From contig CAJQUW010004583.1 of the NCBI GenBank assembly GCA_907163375.1, forward strand, positions 115,582-179,581: DNA of 64,000 bases. Reading direction: 5' to 3'. This document shows positions 10,077 to 22,439 of the stretch, piece by piece (position 1 is the stretch's first letter; every line of letters starts with the position of its first letter). The notes beneath the pieces are model-generated. The model had not been told where the DNA came from, did not search any database, and was given only the letters and a program-made list of their open reading frames with translations. The translations under genes and the position numbers were made by a program. Source of the stretch: Prostheceraeus crozeri (lineage: Eukaryota > Platyhelminthes > Polycladida > Euryleptidae).

Positions 10077-12628
10077 TCAGATCCACGGTAGCGCGAGCGT
10101 CATCACTGTTTGTTTTTGCACACACAATTTGGGTCTTGTGACGTTGATGATTGTCGCCTCTAGGAATGGTAGTAACGCTGCATGACGAGCTTTGGCGACC
10201 TTCTTGAAGTATGACATCTTTGTGCGTGTTACGTCAAACTTCAGACAATTGAGAGCGTGTCTTGCTACGGCACTGCTGGGAGACTCTGATGATCGTGGTC
10301 GGGGTCTTTTGTTCATAAGCCATGCCGGAAGATGCTCGTCCACTCGCTTTGCCAGCCACCGCTCAGTCCGTCCGACATAACTGTCTGCGCAGCTACAATT
10401 GAATTGGTAGATGACGTCAGACGAACAATTGAGTGGCAGCATGTCTTTCAGGGATCGTACTGGAACCCTTCTGGTGATGAAAACTACCTTCGGCTCAATA
10501 GCTGGAAAGGCTAGAACAGTTACAGCACGGACTTTGCTTTTGACCTCGTTCGAAAATCTTTCGCCCAGAAACGGTACCATCAGGTAAGCAGTCCTCTTTT
10601 CAGGACCATATTCAGTCTCCTGTTCCTGCCTTGGTTTGCTGTACTTCTCGATGAAGGAGGATGGATACCCATTGGACTGTAACGTTTCCTGAATAAGCTT
10701 AAATTCAGAAGACAATTGATCTGCAGTACAAATACGTCTTGCACGATCAAAAAGATTTTTGACAAGATTGCGTTTATAAGAAGCAGGGACAAAGCTGAAG
10801 AAGTACAGATATAAGCCTGTCCAAGTGAATTTTCTAAATACAGATGTAGAAAAGCTATCATCGTCGTTTTTAATTATGTTGACATCAAGAAAAGATAGTT
10901 TGTTATTTTGGGGTAATTTGCATGTGAAATGCAAATTAGGATGAGAATTATTAATGTCCGAAAGGTATTTGGGGATGTCAGCTTCGATGCTGAAAACGGC
11001 AAAACTATCGTCAACGAAGCGAAAGTAATGAAAGGGCCTGTTATTCTTAATTTTATTGAAAATATAATTTTCGACATAGCCAACAAAAATGTCAGCGAGA
11101 ATAGGGCCCAGTGGACTGTCCATAGTGACCCCGTCTTTTTGGAAGTAATAGTTTCCATTGAAAAGAAACTGGATGTTATAAGTACAAATCAAAATTAAAG
11201 TTTTTAATTTTGGAAATCTGATCGGAAGTTCTATATTGAATTTGTTTTGTATATTTTCGATAAGATCGATTGTCTCCATCAAGGGGACATTCGTGAAAAG
11301 AGAGCTAATGTCGAAAGAGCAAAACTGCTTGTTGTTGAGCTGTAATGAACGAAGGCGATTAACGAAATCGAAAGAATCTTTGATAATGAATTTTGCTAGT
11401 GCGTCACGAATTGGTGACAAAATACTAGCAAGCCACTGGGCGAGCTTATGTGTTGGGGTATTTGTCATAGGTACTTAATATTGGTCTAAGTGGCGAGTCA
11501 ACTTTGTGGAGCTTTGGTAGCCCGTACAATCTTGGAATGCAAGTGCCTTTTGATTTTAGTTTATGGGCCATAGCAGGTGAAATAGCATTGGCTTTTATGA
11601 GGTCATTTATGCAAGAATTCACTTGACTTTTTATTTTTGAGGTGAGATCAATTCCAACCTCATCAATTTGGAATTTCTGAGTATCAGTGATGATCTCAAT
11701 CATTTTACTGACATATTCTGTTTTTTTCAAAACGACTACAGCATTTCCCTTATCTGGAGGGCAAATAACGATGTCATTATTTTTGTGCAAATTATTTAGG
11801 GCCTCAAAATGATTGGAATTAAGTGGGTTTTCACATTTTTGTAGACGAGAAAAATCTTTATAGATGGATACTAATTCTCCTTTCAATTTAGTCAAATGCT
11901 CTTCAACTCCCTCAGTAGTCTTTAGTTGACTGTAATACTGTTCAAATTCAGCATCGACAGCTGGCTGATAAACACGGGGTACAAAATTTTAAGCCTCTGC
12001 ACAAGACCTGTTTTTCTGTAATATTGAGGTCATAGTATAGTTAACTATATGCTTGTCTATGGGGTTTGGGAAGAACCCAGCAGCAGTCCAAGGTCTGGCA
12101 TTATTGAACTTGAAATCTAGAAAAGAGATGGCATCATCTCGACAGCGGTTGACAACTTTTCTGGTAAACTTGCAATACTTCAAGAAAGAAATAGTATCAA
12201 GAGTGTTGTAAGAAACGCTTTTGCGATCCACAAGGAAACGCGTCAGGTCATCCATCCTCCTTCTTAGGTCCTCCAGCTCAGCTTGAACGTACCGTTCACA
12301 TATCTTCTCGGAGCTTTGTAAACCTCCGTGGGCAATCTTCATCTCGACATCTTGAGGGACAACGCAACTCTTTAAACATTTCTCGTAGAATTGACAATGA
12401 AGTCGTAATTTCACCAAGCGGCAACGCGCCGTCCAAAGCCTTGGCGCGTGACTTTGAATAAATGGCCTTGATTCGATTAAAGCAACGTGAGGCCGATGTA
12501 GTATTGCAAATGAATTGAAGACAAAACAACTGTTTCATCACTAAATTATATCCGCGAGGCCTTTCGACGACTCTCGTCAAGCGGTACGTCGTATTTACAG
12601 ATAAATCAAGGAAAACGTTTATATACAA
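10077..12628 (-). pseudogene. Penelope-like reverse transcriptase / GIY-YIG endonuclease, broken frame
   Basis: Read on the minus strand. The N-terminal part (12417-11989) runs to an in-frame TAA at 11989-11991; the same frame then stays open into 11895-11446, which holds the RT finger motifs (CPPDKGNAVVVL, YGLPKLHK, RPILS). A single-base frameshift near 11455 moves into the 463-residue frame 11468-10077, with palm motifs FDISSLFTNVP and the catalytic FRFVDDSF (FVDD box). After this come thumb sequences and a C-terminal GIY-YIG type nuclease (VIYQFNCSCADSYVGRTERWL). A further frame change near 12420 may separate the extreme N-terminus. Such enzymes copy element RNA into a nicked target. With one stop and at least one frameshift this copy should be inactive. 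Confidence 0.9.
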
Positions 12629-12638
12629 AATGAAATAA
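12507..12638 (-). repeat. Penelope pseudo-LTR, upstream copy
   Basis: Upstream copy, on the minus strand, of the terminal direct repeat. A minus-strand ATG at 12628 lies inside it, so the element's first open frame begins in the repeat. Confidence 0.9.
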
Positions 12639-12648
12639 ACTGTATATG

Positions 12649-14990
12649 AATAATAGCGATTAGTGATCAGGCTTTAAAATGTACTAAAGAAATTTTATTC
12701 GTTTTTGGTTCCAATGTATGTTCCTCGTTCTCATTATATGCGAGTGTGTATTAGTTATTTTTAAACTTTCTCAGATAATGACACGTTATGACTACAACCT
12801 TTAAATATGCAAACTAGAAAATATTGGCTTTGTTAACATCATGCTGTCAGCTTTTACAAGCGTCTATCCCTGGTGTTCACATAAATAAATTTGAAAGTCA
12901 CTAATTGTGAATTCATGTACTGAGCTACAATAATGGCGTCGACAGGACCGAGGTAACGTTCGAAACGTGTGACCAGCCTGTAGCCAAATAGACATGATCG
13001 TCGAACCGTGGTTTTCCCTCCGTTAACTTAAACATTGCAAAAAGAAGCCACGTATTCAATCTTTAAAGGAATCATAAATTGTGTAACTTTCGAATAGCTA
13101 TCGACTGTCATCGACACAATGCCTGCAGCTGCTCTGCTTTACACATCAAAACATCTTTTGAGGATTCATTTGATATGTTGCAGTTGCTCAATTAAAAATG
13201 TTGCCAATATTGAAATGAAAAAAAACAAAGGAAGCAATAAAACTATAATACTATAAAAACACAGAAAAGAAGCATGAATGTTTTCTGCTTTAAATCAATA
13301 AAAAATGTATTTAAAACCTGATCCAAACTGACAAAATGGCAATAATGAATCATTCATGAATACAGAAGATTTTTAATGTCTGTATGTGTTACTACCAAAC
13401 TGCGTATGAATGTGTTACGGAGTAGTATGCGGACCGTGTGAATGCCGCTGTAATTATTAGTTGAAAAATGAACTATTAATCGCTTTTCATTTCTTGATAT
13501 TCGTCACGCATGCAAATCAACAAGCACAAGCACAGCAGAAATCGATCGACTGACTATTCGAACACTCGATGTCTGTAACTTTTCGTCGATTATTGATGAA
13601 TTCGGCCGAATTGAGCACGGGACGGTAATTCCTTCCTATTGTTCCACTCCAACTCTTTCACATGATACTGCTTTCAAAAAATGCATCATTTGAAAAAACA
13701 AGAAACCAATTGAAATAACTGCTAAAATATGTCAATAATTGATAATTATTTTCCGATACATGTCAGCCACTCGTTGACACTTTGAGAGCAAAATTCTATC
13801 AGATATGATATTTGATATCGTAAATATTTGAAGCATAAAACGCGAGCAGACATTTGTTCTGAGTCATTCAAGTGTTTCGAGTTTCAAGTACATAGTCATC
13901 GAAAATAGAAGGCGCTCAAATTCAATTCGCGTGTTACCTCGTGCAATGTTCGCTTGACAAATAAGATGAGATTGTTTTGATATTAATCACCTGCCGAGAT
14001 TCTCACTGCGCATGAGCTCATATAATTCAAAATTTCTTGCTAAATTGTAAAAATGCACAATTGAAAGTTACAAGAATAGCGACTGAACAATTAGATCATG
14101 ATGATCATGTTTCTTTATTTTCTTACTTTTTATAGTGAAACCGAAGCTATGAAGGAATATAGGACTAAGGAAGAACATTGACATTTTTTAATAATGAAAT
14201 TCAAAGCAATAAACTCATGTTAAATATGAAAATAATGCAAAAAAGATACACGTATAGGTAGTAAAGGATCAAATTAAAGCTGATATCCCAGAACTGCAAC
14301 CATGCAAGCCAGTAATTAAACATGAACATTTTCAGAAAAAACTTCAGGTATAAGATAAACACAATGGGCTCGACAATCATCAACTACTTGACTTCAGTAT
14401 TGTTCTCTACAGCTATCAGTTGCTGCATTAGGACATGGAATCAAACGTAGGGATTTTGGTAAAATGTGTGAGAATTTACAATTTTGAAAATATCCTAAGT
14501 CCAGTTTCTAACTTTTTGTTTGTGCGATGGCAAACACGTCGCAATTGTTTCATCGGAATATCATGATCTTGGACACATATTGGTGCAAAATTTCGTTCAA
14601 ATTTTTACTTTTATGCAACCACAAAATGAGAAATAGTACCGGGTATGTGGTAGTATGAAACTCAATCCTCATAATGAAGCTCTCTCTTTCTCTCTCCTTC
14701 TCTGTATATGAAGGACTTTATTTTCATAAAAAATCAATGCAAGATTATCATATACAAGCAAGAATTACATACAAAAATCCAGCATGTCAGGATGAAGACA
14801 GAAAACTAAACTTCATGCTTGCCACCTTCTCCATATTCACCAGAGGGCAAAAAGAATCAAAGGCTTTTCGGGACAGGAGAATTACTGCTGTCGAAATATC
14901 GATCACTCGCCCAGGTTTGGCTTCTCGAACTTGATGCGCAGACACGTCCGATGGAAGAGAAGCTTTTTAGCATCGCTGAAGATATCACAC
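12649..14990. other. AT-rich non-coding stretch
   Basis: No convincing gene, RNA or repeat boundary. It includes a short CT-rich tract at about 14672-14705 and several 60-90 codon open frames without protein-like features. Confidence 0.45.
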
Positions 14991-15039
14991 AGAGAAAGTC
15001 AATGCGACCACCAAAATTTGATAAAAAAGTTTATGATTA

Positions 15040-15990
15040 ATGATTATGGTCAATCATGGAAGAGGAAGGGGTTGATCTCGGTCCCCCGTAGTATCTTCGC
15101 TGCTACCTGTACTGGTAGGCGTTCACGATGCATTGATTCCGGTTGATCATCCAGTCTGCTGGAGAGGGAGCTGACCTCCGGGTTGGCGTGGTACAGTGTA
15201 AGGTCTCACCTGTTCGATGACAAGGGAGACTTCGGTCATTGTAACATCATGCTACTACCTGTCGATTTTGCGATGATGTGTTGGTTGATCATTATTGAGC
15301 TCTTAGTTTACTTTGATAGGGAGTTGACTTTGTTGACGTAGTCAGAGAGTTGCACCTGTCCTTCAGAGTGAGAGGGAGGCGGGTTCTCGTCTGCCGTAAT
15401 GCATGAAGGGTCGGCTGTGATATGATTTTCTTTTCCGTGTACATGAATAACGCCCATTAAAAACCTACTCATTAACTGATGAGCAGGGAGTTATGTGGAA
15501 GATATCCTCTTGTGATTGCGGGCTCGGAAGGCCCAACGCAAAGTACTCACCTTTCTGACTGGAATCAACCTACCCCTGTATCTCAGGGCAAAGGTCACTA
15601 AACGACATGAACTCTCGTCTCAGAACCACACTGCCTTTTAAAGGAGGAAGACCTATCTGGGAAGGATAGTGGGGAGTACTAGACACATTAAAGGCACTGT
15701 ACATACCCGTGGAGAGTGGCTTAGAAGATGACGGTTCGTGGTAGTCTGTTGGTGATAGCCCACATTTTTCCCTATTGGGTACCAGACGACGTTGAGTGTG
15801 TGATAGCGTCGTATTTCAGTAGTCTTAGGCCTCCGGCGGGCTTGACGGACTCCGTTCGGCTAGCTCACTTAGTTCCGAGCCTTCGGCTCGTCACACGATC
15901 GCGTCGCCTCTCTTCGCCGTCAACCATCAGATTTCGCTCACTACGTTCGCTTAATCTAGTCAAGCAGCATTAATTAATGAATCAATCAAC
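15040..15990. repeat. Unclassified GC-richer block, possible retroelement tail
   Basis: Base composition shifts to roughly balanced GC from about 15040 to 15960, then returns abruptly to AT-rich at GCATTAATTAATGAATCAATCAA followed by TTTATTGTC. That ending resembles the tail of a LINE or SINE. No frame longer than 81 codons and no recognisable domain is present. A decayed non-LTR 3' region or a SINE-like repeat are both possible. Confidence 0.3.
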
Positions 15991-17560
15991 TTTATTGTCT
16001 AACAATATGGATGCGCTCCGAGACCGTAATCTTATGGTGTAATTTTCCAGATCCACTCAGCATCAATGTCAATTTCGTTGCATGCTTCCTTCCACGTGCG
16101 ACCTTTTTGTCATTCAGATCACCAAGGAATCGAAACCTCTGTGATACAGTATATCCGATGAAAGCTCCAAGAAAGAAGCCAAGCGTACTGAATTTGATCA
16201 GCGAATTATTAAGTAAATGAAATTCGGAAGTACATGGATCTCCATTAACAAATGGAATTTTGCGATGTCTGAGGCTCTGTAACTTGCAAGACGACTGGAG
16301 GTACAACTTAAGAATTTTCGTTTTACTGATGTTGGGTTAAAAATAGATTTCTTGACTTTACGTCATTGACTATAAAATACCACAAATTTCTTAACAATTC
16401 TAATTGCTATAATTGTTTGATTCCAGCTCCCCCTTCGAATGATGGATCAATTGTGGTTGCACCACACAGCTGCTACCAAATCCAAATGTTCAATGCTGTG
16501 GACATGCTACAAGCAACAATCCTAAGCAATGAGATCCAAGAGACGTGATGCAGACACAGAAATTAACAATACCATAGAAAGTCCCAGAATGGAAATTGCA
16601 TGAAAATTATGGCACACGCCGGAGGAACTTAGTTGGGGCAAAATGCAACTTGTGTGATCTGGCTTCCATGGTTTTTGATTGGCATTTATATTTATCAGGC
16701 CAATTCTTGATCTGGATTGTTGGCCCTTGTCCAAAGACTCATGCACTCAAAAGCAATATGAATTTACAAAATACTGCGCCGACAGGATGACCAAGAAGGA
16801 AATCCTTTTAAACGTTCTGTACGTTCATCATTTTGAAATATCGCTCCGATAATCTATCAATAGTATAATCAGACTCTTATGCAACTTGCAATGTCGATTT
16901 ACAGAACATGCATAACTCCAGCTTGAAATCAGAGGCCAAGAAATCTTAGAGTATTCATTTTACTTTAAATAGTTCCCCTGTTCACTAAATTTGAATAATT
17001 TTCAAAATCTCTACATGCATTCGAATATCAGCTTACAAAATATCACATGTGTCATTCAATGATTAATTGAAAAGTTCCAGCGACATTTCATTTATTTGAG
17101 AAATGATTGTCGGTAAAGAAACTTTCAATGTGTTTATTCCAGAAAAGCGCCAGGTTTCTTAGCCGCTTGAAGGAGAAATTATTCAATAATTAGACTTTCT
17201 ATCTGTGAATTCTTCAGATGTTCTTACAAACAGCACACCGACCACTTTCAATTATGACTTTGTGAACCAATTTTTAATTCGCATTCCAATATTGAAAAAT
17301 TAGAAAATAGTTGTCAGTGACTGCTACAAATTAATCCATGGAATAGTAGGCTATTTCACATGAAACAATGCCGCCATCTCACTTACAATTCTCTTCATGA
17401 AAATCCTGTAATCAGGTGTCAACAACTTCCACAACCAACTTGGCAAATAGTTTCACTATGATACAATGTTCTAGATCGAATCTGATCTACAAGCCATGGA
17501 TTCTTCCATGTGCCATCATTGTACGTACATAGGCAAGATATCAAGCTTCCATTCTACACC
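15991..17560. other. AT-rich non-coding stretch with a membrane-segment-like open frame
   Basis: Mostly unique AT-rich sequence. A 104-residue minus-strand frame (15992-16306) includes one hydrophobic helix-like segment (FSTLGFFLGAFIGYTVS), but I see no convincing splice sites around it and cannot assign a family. Nothing else is supported. Confidence 0.35.
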
Positions 17561-17564
17561 ATTT

Positions 17565-17671
17565 CCATGTCTATTTCAGATATTTCCAAATCGATTTCAG
17601 ATCTTTCCAAATGAATTTCAGACATTTCCAGATGGATTTCAGATTTCTTCAATTGAATTTCAGATATCTTC
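17565..17671. repeat. Short tandem repeat, ~21-bp unit, about five copies
   Basis: Successive units of the form ATTTCAGATNTTTCCAAATCG (ATTTCAGATATTTCCAAATC, ATTTCAGATCTTTCCAAATG, ATTTCAGACATTTCCAGATG, ATTTCAGATTTCTTCAATTG). The 21-bp length is a multiple of three, so a 63-residue frame reads through it; this is a repeat effect. Confidence 0.8.
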
Positions 17672-19038
17672 AATGTTGAGTCTGTGATAGAGTGTGATAT
17701 TATCCACTTCTATGAATATAAGATATCTTATATTAATCATAGATGTCCCTGGTTACATGTACTGTACAGTAGCCTACTGTCTGCAAGGAGTTACACGGTA
17801 AGAATCTCCGAGATCCCAGATCCAATTCCATAATTTTAGATCTATGTCGCTCTCTATAGATCCATTTTTATGAAAAACTTCCCTCTTATTTGTCTCATAT
17901 GTCGCAATGAAAGAACTACAGTGAAAAACATGATGATACACATTTATTTGAGTCGATAAGCGACTTAGTCCCTGAATGCATGCATATTAATGATTCCTAA
18001 ATACACTCATGTTATGAAATACGAAATAAATTCCTAAATACACAAATTATGATGCTTCAAATCTCATGAGTATTGTGTTACTAATTCATAAATATACAGG
18101 TCTATGTTGTTATTAAACATAACATCAATTAAACATAACACTATTAAAGATTGGGAGACTACTTACTTTTCAATGAAGTTATGAGTCATGGGACAGGAGA
18201 AGAAACATTTCCTCGTCGTTTTGGATGCCCTCCGGAAGGCTTTTCTCCTCTCCATCTTTCAAATAAGTTCATCCATGAAAAGTTGTAAGTCGCATAATTT
18301 GCAGAGATTGTCGCATGCCGTACATTGAAACGTCCGTTGTGATTATTGAACACTAGGTTTGATCGGAGATGTAGACCGGCAGGAAAGAGGTCACTCACTA
18401 TAATGAAATACTGTATGTGTGCGTTGGCTTCCAGCAGAGATGCTTTCCGGGTGTTGCTCTGAGTTATCAATCGCAGTATAATGCTGTCATTCTATAATGC
18501 TCACATTCTGATTTTATTGGTACTGAGGCTGTGACAGTCTCACGAAGCGTCTGCCTTTGTGAATAGTTTTACCTTCAAATTTTATTAAAATTACAAGTGG
18601 ATAAAACAGTGGGCGAGACTTTTCACTACAAAGCTACTGTTACCAATTATCTCCTGTATGCCACAATCAATTACATTCTATCTTTTACATTTTCAAGTGA
18701 TCTCTTTAACATGTGACGCGGTCAGTGGCGGATCCAGGATTCGACCACAGGGGGGGCCCAGCGGCTGATCCTGAATTTAAGTTCTGGGGGCTTTTACTTA
18801 CAGTCATGGGTTCCGAAAATACTGTCATTCAACAAAGTAATGAAAAATAAAATATTGAAATGATATCAACCTGTACGTTTTAAGACATGTAAAACCGAAA
18901 GCAGAAATAGTTATAATTAATACTTGGTTTAGTCAATTTGTATAAAATATAATTCTCTCATATATGTAGGCCAACAGACTTAATGTTAGTAGCCTATGCA
19001 AAACGTCACACAATATGTTAATATGAAACGCTCATGTA

Positions 19039-20450
19039 CAGTGCGTTCATAAAGTCACTGTGCACCTAATAAATCAATGCATGAGCAATACTTTGTCGCT
19101 TAGAATTTGCCACGGCACTATAAAAAGTGGAGTTTATCTTGTAGAAACTTCGACTTCTGTGTGATCACAAAATATGTATTTACATACTACAAAAACATTT
19201 GAAAATGTCCACCCTGTTCACGAATACAAATGTCAATTCAACTTCTCATATTCTCAAACATTCGGTGAATTTCCTCGTGCTTGATAGCGTCAATTTGCTG
19301 TCGGCTGTTTTCTCTAGACTCCTGTAGATTTCGTGACCTGCTTCCGTAAACCTCCTGCTTCACCGCTAACCACCAGTAAAAGTCCAAGACATTCAAATCC
19401 GGGATCTAGGATGCCAAACTCCTTCACAGATAACTCTTGTTTGAAATATTCCACTAAAATATCGAATTGAGGAATTGGCGGTATGCGCAGTTGCTCCATC
19501 TTGCTAGAAATAAGTAGTCAAACTTTCATCGTCACTTAATTCGTCAACGAGTGAAGCAATAATTTTGTCAAATAATTTTTGCAATAGTAGTTGAATATCG
19601 GCCAAAGCATTTGTAGTCTTGACATAAGAGAATGTAATGGCTTCTCAACAAATTCGTGTGGGTTTTCACCAGACCATATGCGGGAACTCTGACTACTGAA
19701 ATGCCTTGATAGATGAAACCAAGCCTCATCAGAAAAGAAAGTCTTATCGAGAACATTATTTACACTTAGATTTTCCTTGAACCAAACACAGTACTTGAAT
19801 TACAAACGCTTATCATGATCGGCATCATTCAATTCATGTTGGCCAGAGATGCAGTACGGATATATGCCTATGTTCTTTCTTACAGCAGGATGAGCCGCCC
19901 CGAGAGATAGACCCACTTCTTGGGATAAGCGACGCATCGACTTGTTTGGGTAATGAGTCATAGCTTCAGAAATAACATTTTCAGGAATAACTTTTTTTAT
20001 CACTTAAGATTAGGGCCTAATGGTCGATCTGAGCGTGATGGATCGTGCACCCAGTCAGCTTTTCTGAACTCACTGATTGGACTCCAATAAACATTTCGAT
20101 GAGGCAAATCAGATGTAGGAAGTCTTTCTAAAAACCCCTTCTTCACCTCATTATTATATTCCCCATTGGCGCGAAAAACATTTTCGACCAAGTTCTTCTC
20201 TCGCATTGACAGCATACCATGCTTAGCTTCGAAATGCAACGTACTGATCTTCACCGAGTTAGTAGCTGACAAATGTGAAGTCAAATTCAAATTCTAGATC
20301 ATGTTGAATGTCGCAAGCTACTCAATTGCGCTTCCCAAACGAGCAAGTGACTCTGTGCATGTGATAGATATCTACAATTGTAAGATTACGACTGTTTTCT
20401 TTGGCAAAACAAAGTTAGAAGAGGTGCACAGTGACTTTATGAACGCACTG
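19039..20450 (-). mobile_element. mariner-family element with 29-bp terminal inverted repeats
   Basis: Both ends read CAGTGCGTTCATAAAGTCAC and continue TGTGCACCT, perfect inverted repeats, each flanked by the TA expected for Tc1/mariner insertion (19037-19038 and 20451-20452). The 1412-bp length is normal for a complete mariner. It encodes a decayed transposase on the minus strand and is inserted within the hAT-like repeat at 18723-20858. Confidence 0.9.
19200..20290 (-). pseudogene. mariner-type transposase, multiply frameshifted
   Basis: Minus-strand pieces align in order with a DDE transposase. An N-terminal helix-turn-helix region (20290-19800) contains MRRLSQEVGLS. A block with FFSDEAWFHLS supplies the first catalytic Asp, QDGATAHT the second, and PDLNVLDFYWW the third. 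The blocks lie in different frames and are separated by stops, so at least three frameshift or nonsense changes have accumulated. The end-cutting ends are intact, so the copy could still be moved by an enzyme supplied elsewhere. Confidence 0.8.
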
Positions 20451-21106
20451 TATATTCGTGAAACGCCTATAATTTCTACACATCGTGAATATAGAGTCAA
20501 GAAGGAAAATGGATGTTTCAATCCTCATCCACTCCACACGGCATGCACGACTGTCAAAAATAACTTGATCGATTGAAACTTACAGTAACAACGAACGGTG
20601 GTGGAGTAGCATTATAGAATGTTGAAACACAGCATCGCTTTTATTTTATTTCTTTTATCATCTAGAAGTCCATGATCTGATGAAGACAGAAAATGCCTTA
20701 CGTCATCAGATTTCCTTGCATGTTTCTCTCATCAGTCATCACTGATTGATAAATCAAAAAGAGATCGAACACTAACTTAACTGATGGAGATTACTTTGTA
20801 TTCTGAGTATCACACCCCCGGCCACGGCCGGGTAGGCCCCCCCTTGAATCCGCCACTGGGCGGTCTTTGTGTACTTGATGCACGTTTATCTCTCATCCAA
20901 ATACGCCAGAAAAAATGAATAAAGACCGTCCATGACAAGTTGTACACTCAACAGAAGTTAAACCCCCCCTCTGCAATTCTCTTCTGCTAGAGAAGAAAAT
21001 CTCGTCCGCGAAGCTTTATGAAAAGAGATCAACCATCTCGCGATCGGTGGCTGTCAGAGACGCACACGGCGCATGTCAGATGAACTAATTAGACCCTTTG
21101 TTGGTC

Positions 21107-21154
21107 CATGGAATTCTAGATATTAACACCTAGATTATTATCTAGAATTCTATG
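21107..21154. mobile_element. 48-bp hairpin insertion inside the Tc1 left terminal repeat
   Basis: The right terminal repeat of the host element lacks this segment. The insert is flanked by a perfect 7-bp duplication GTTGGTC (21100-21106 and 21155-21161). Its own ends are inverted repeats, CATGGAATTCTAGATA and TATCTAGAATTCTATG, 16 bp with one mismatch, around a 16-bp centre. It looks like an extremely small foldback element. Confidence 0.75.
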
Positions 21155-21276
21155 GTTGGTCTTATTCGCATGTTAATATCGAACATCAAAGGTCAATTGA
21201 TGTCTAATTAACATATCTATAAATGAAATCAATCAACTTGATCAAGCTGGTCTTGGTCTTGACTCTTGAGTTGATC

Positions 21277-22070
21277 ATGGTGCGTCACATGACTAAAGAA
21301 GAAAGGTTACGGGCAGTTGGGATGGTTGAAGCAGGGTGCTCTTGTAAAGCCATTGCCCGTTACTTTGGTCGAGCTCTGAAAACATTTCGTGAGCTTCTTG
21401 CAAAGTGGGGGAGAACTGCGGCTGTTCTTCATGGCAACTGTGGGAGAGTTCGACGGCAGACTACGCAAAGGGCCGACCGACGCCTAGCACGGGGCAATCG
21501 AACTCTTCCGGCCACTCTACTCAGGTTAATGTGGGGTGAGAAGGGCCACCTCGACCAGAGTCTCAGCTCGGACACGATCAGTGTGCGTCTCCGAGAGTCC
21601 GGTTTGCGATCCAAAAGGATGAGGAAGCGGTTGCAACTTAGCCCAGCCCACGTAGCAGCTAGGGAGCGATGGGCCATGTAACTAGCCCACTGGCGTATCC
21701 AGCAGTGGAGAAGGGTCGTCTTCACCGACGAGACTCGCTTCGCCTTTTCAAAAGCGACGCCAGAGTACGTGTTTGGAGAGGCCCCGGTCAAGCATTCCAG
21801 TCGGATTGTGTCCAGATACACGAATCAATAGGCATCTCCGTCCATGTCTTGGCTGGAATCGCGTTGAACGGGAGGATGAAATTCGTTGTGCTGGACAAGA
21901 GCGTGTCGGGCGAGACCTATGCGGAGATACTGCAACAGCCCTTCGTCCCCTTCGCCAATTCAAAGTTCGGTGGGCTGCAGCATTACATCCTACAAGACGA
22001 CAATGTGCCACCGCACTGAGAGGCTTCTGTTCGTGAGCTGAAGGAGGAGCTGGGCATCCGAACTCTCTGA
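21277..22070 (+). pseudogene. Tc1-like transposase, frameshifted and truncated
   Basis: The start at 21277 gives MVRHMTKEERLRAVGMVEAG, a typical Tc1 helix-turn-helix opening, then a basic second DNA-binding region to an in-frame stop just after ARERWAM (about 21681). The frame stays open past the stop with WRRVVFTDETRFAF, which carries the first catalytic Asp. A +1 shift near 21750 then leads through GISVHVLAGIAL and YILQDDNVPPH, the second Asp. The third catalytic block (normally SPDLNPIE-like) is absent and the coding region ends near 22070. The product cannot be functional. Confidence 0.85.
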
Positions 22071-22439
22071 TGGTACTCACAAAAAACTAATGATAGAATT
22101 CCTTGCATGAATCAGATAACGGAATCCTAAATTACATACATAATATAGAATAACATGATTTTAGCAGATAAACATTCATGCAGACATGTGCTACCTTCAG
22201 ATGTTTTATGGAATTACTTAATCATAATAAATTTGATGTATTGACCTTTGTTGTGCAATATTAACATGCGAATAAGACCAACAAAGGGTCTAATTAGTTC
22301 ATCTGACATGCGCCGTGTGCGTCTCTGACAGCCACCGATCGCGAGATGGTTGATCTCTTTTCATAAAGCTTCGCGGACGAGATTTTCTTCTCTAGCAGAA
22401 GAGAATTGCAGAGGGGGGGTCAACTTCTGTTGAGTGTAT

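Larger units (their letters stand above)
9899..12638 (-). mobile_element. Penelope-like retroelement with direct terminal repeats
   Basis: The body is flanked by a 10-bp target duplication, ACTGTATATG, at 9889-9898 and 12639-12648. It begins and ends with direct copies of about 135 bp (9899-10038 and 12507-12638), the pseudo-LTR arrangement typical of Penelope-like elements. It encodes reverse transcriptase followed by a GIY-YIG endonuclease on the minus strand. The near-identity of the terminal repeats and the clean target duplication indicate a fairly recent insertion, although the reading frame is now broken. Confidence 0.9.
18723..20858. mobile_element. hAT-like repeat with CAGTGGCGGATCCA ends, containing a nested mariner
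   Basis: The left end reads CAGTGGCGGATCCAGGATTC followed by a G-run. The right end, inverted, reads CAGTGGCGGATTCAAGGGGGG. Such ends are common among hAT-type non-autonomous elements in animals (established pattern; not searched here). The base GCGGT occurs immediately left of the element and one base beyond its right end, so a short target duplication is possible but an 8-bp one is not clear. The interior is interrupted by the mariner at 19039-20450; without it the carrier would be about 725 bp. Confidence 0.6.
20945..22436 (+). mobile_element. Tc1-like element with long terminal inverted repeats
   Basis: It starts CACTCAACAGAAGTT and ends with its reverse complement, flanked by TA at 20943-20944 and 22437-22438. 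The inverted repeats match for more than 160 bp (through the AATTAGACCCTTTGTTGGTC region) and, once the 48-bp insertion at 21107-21154 is skipped, continue past TTATTCGCATGTTAATAT. The transposase between them is frameshifted and lacks its C-terminal end. Confidence 0.9.

Noticed and set aside
15992-16306. Minus-strand 104-codon frame with a membrane-helix-like segment
   Set aside because: No convincing splice acceptor or donor and no recognisable family; kept only as a note in the surrounding non-coding entry.
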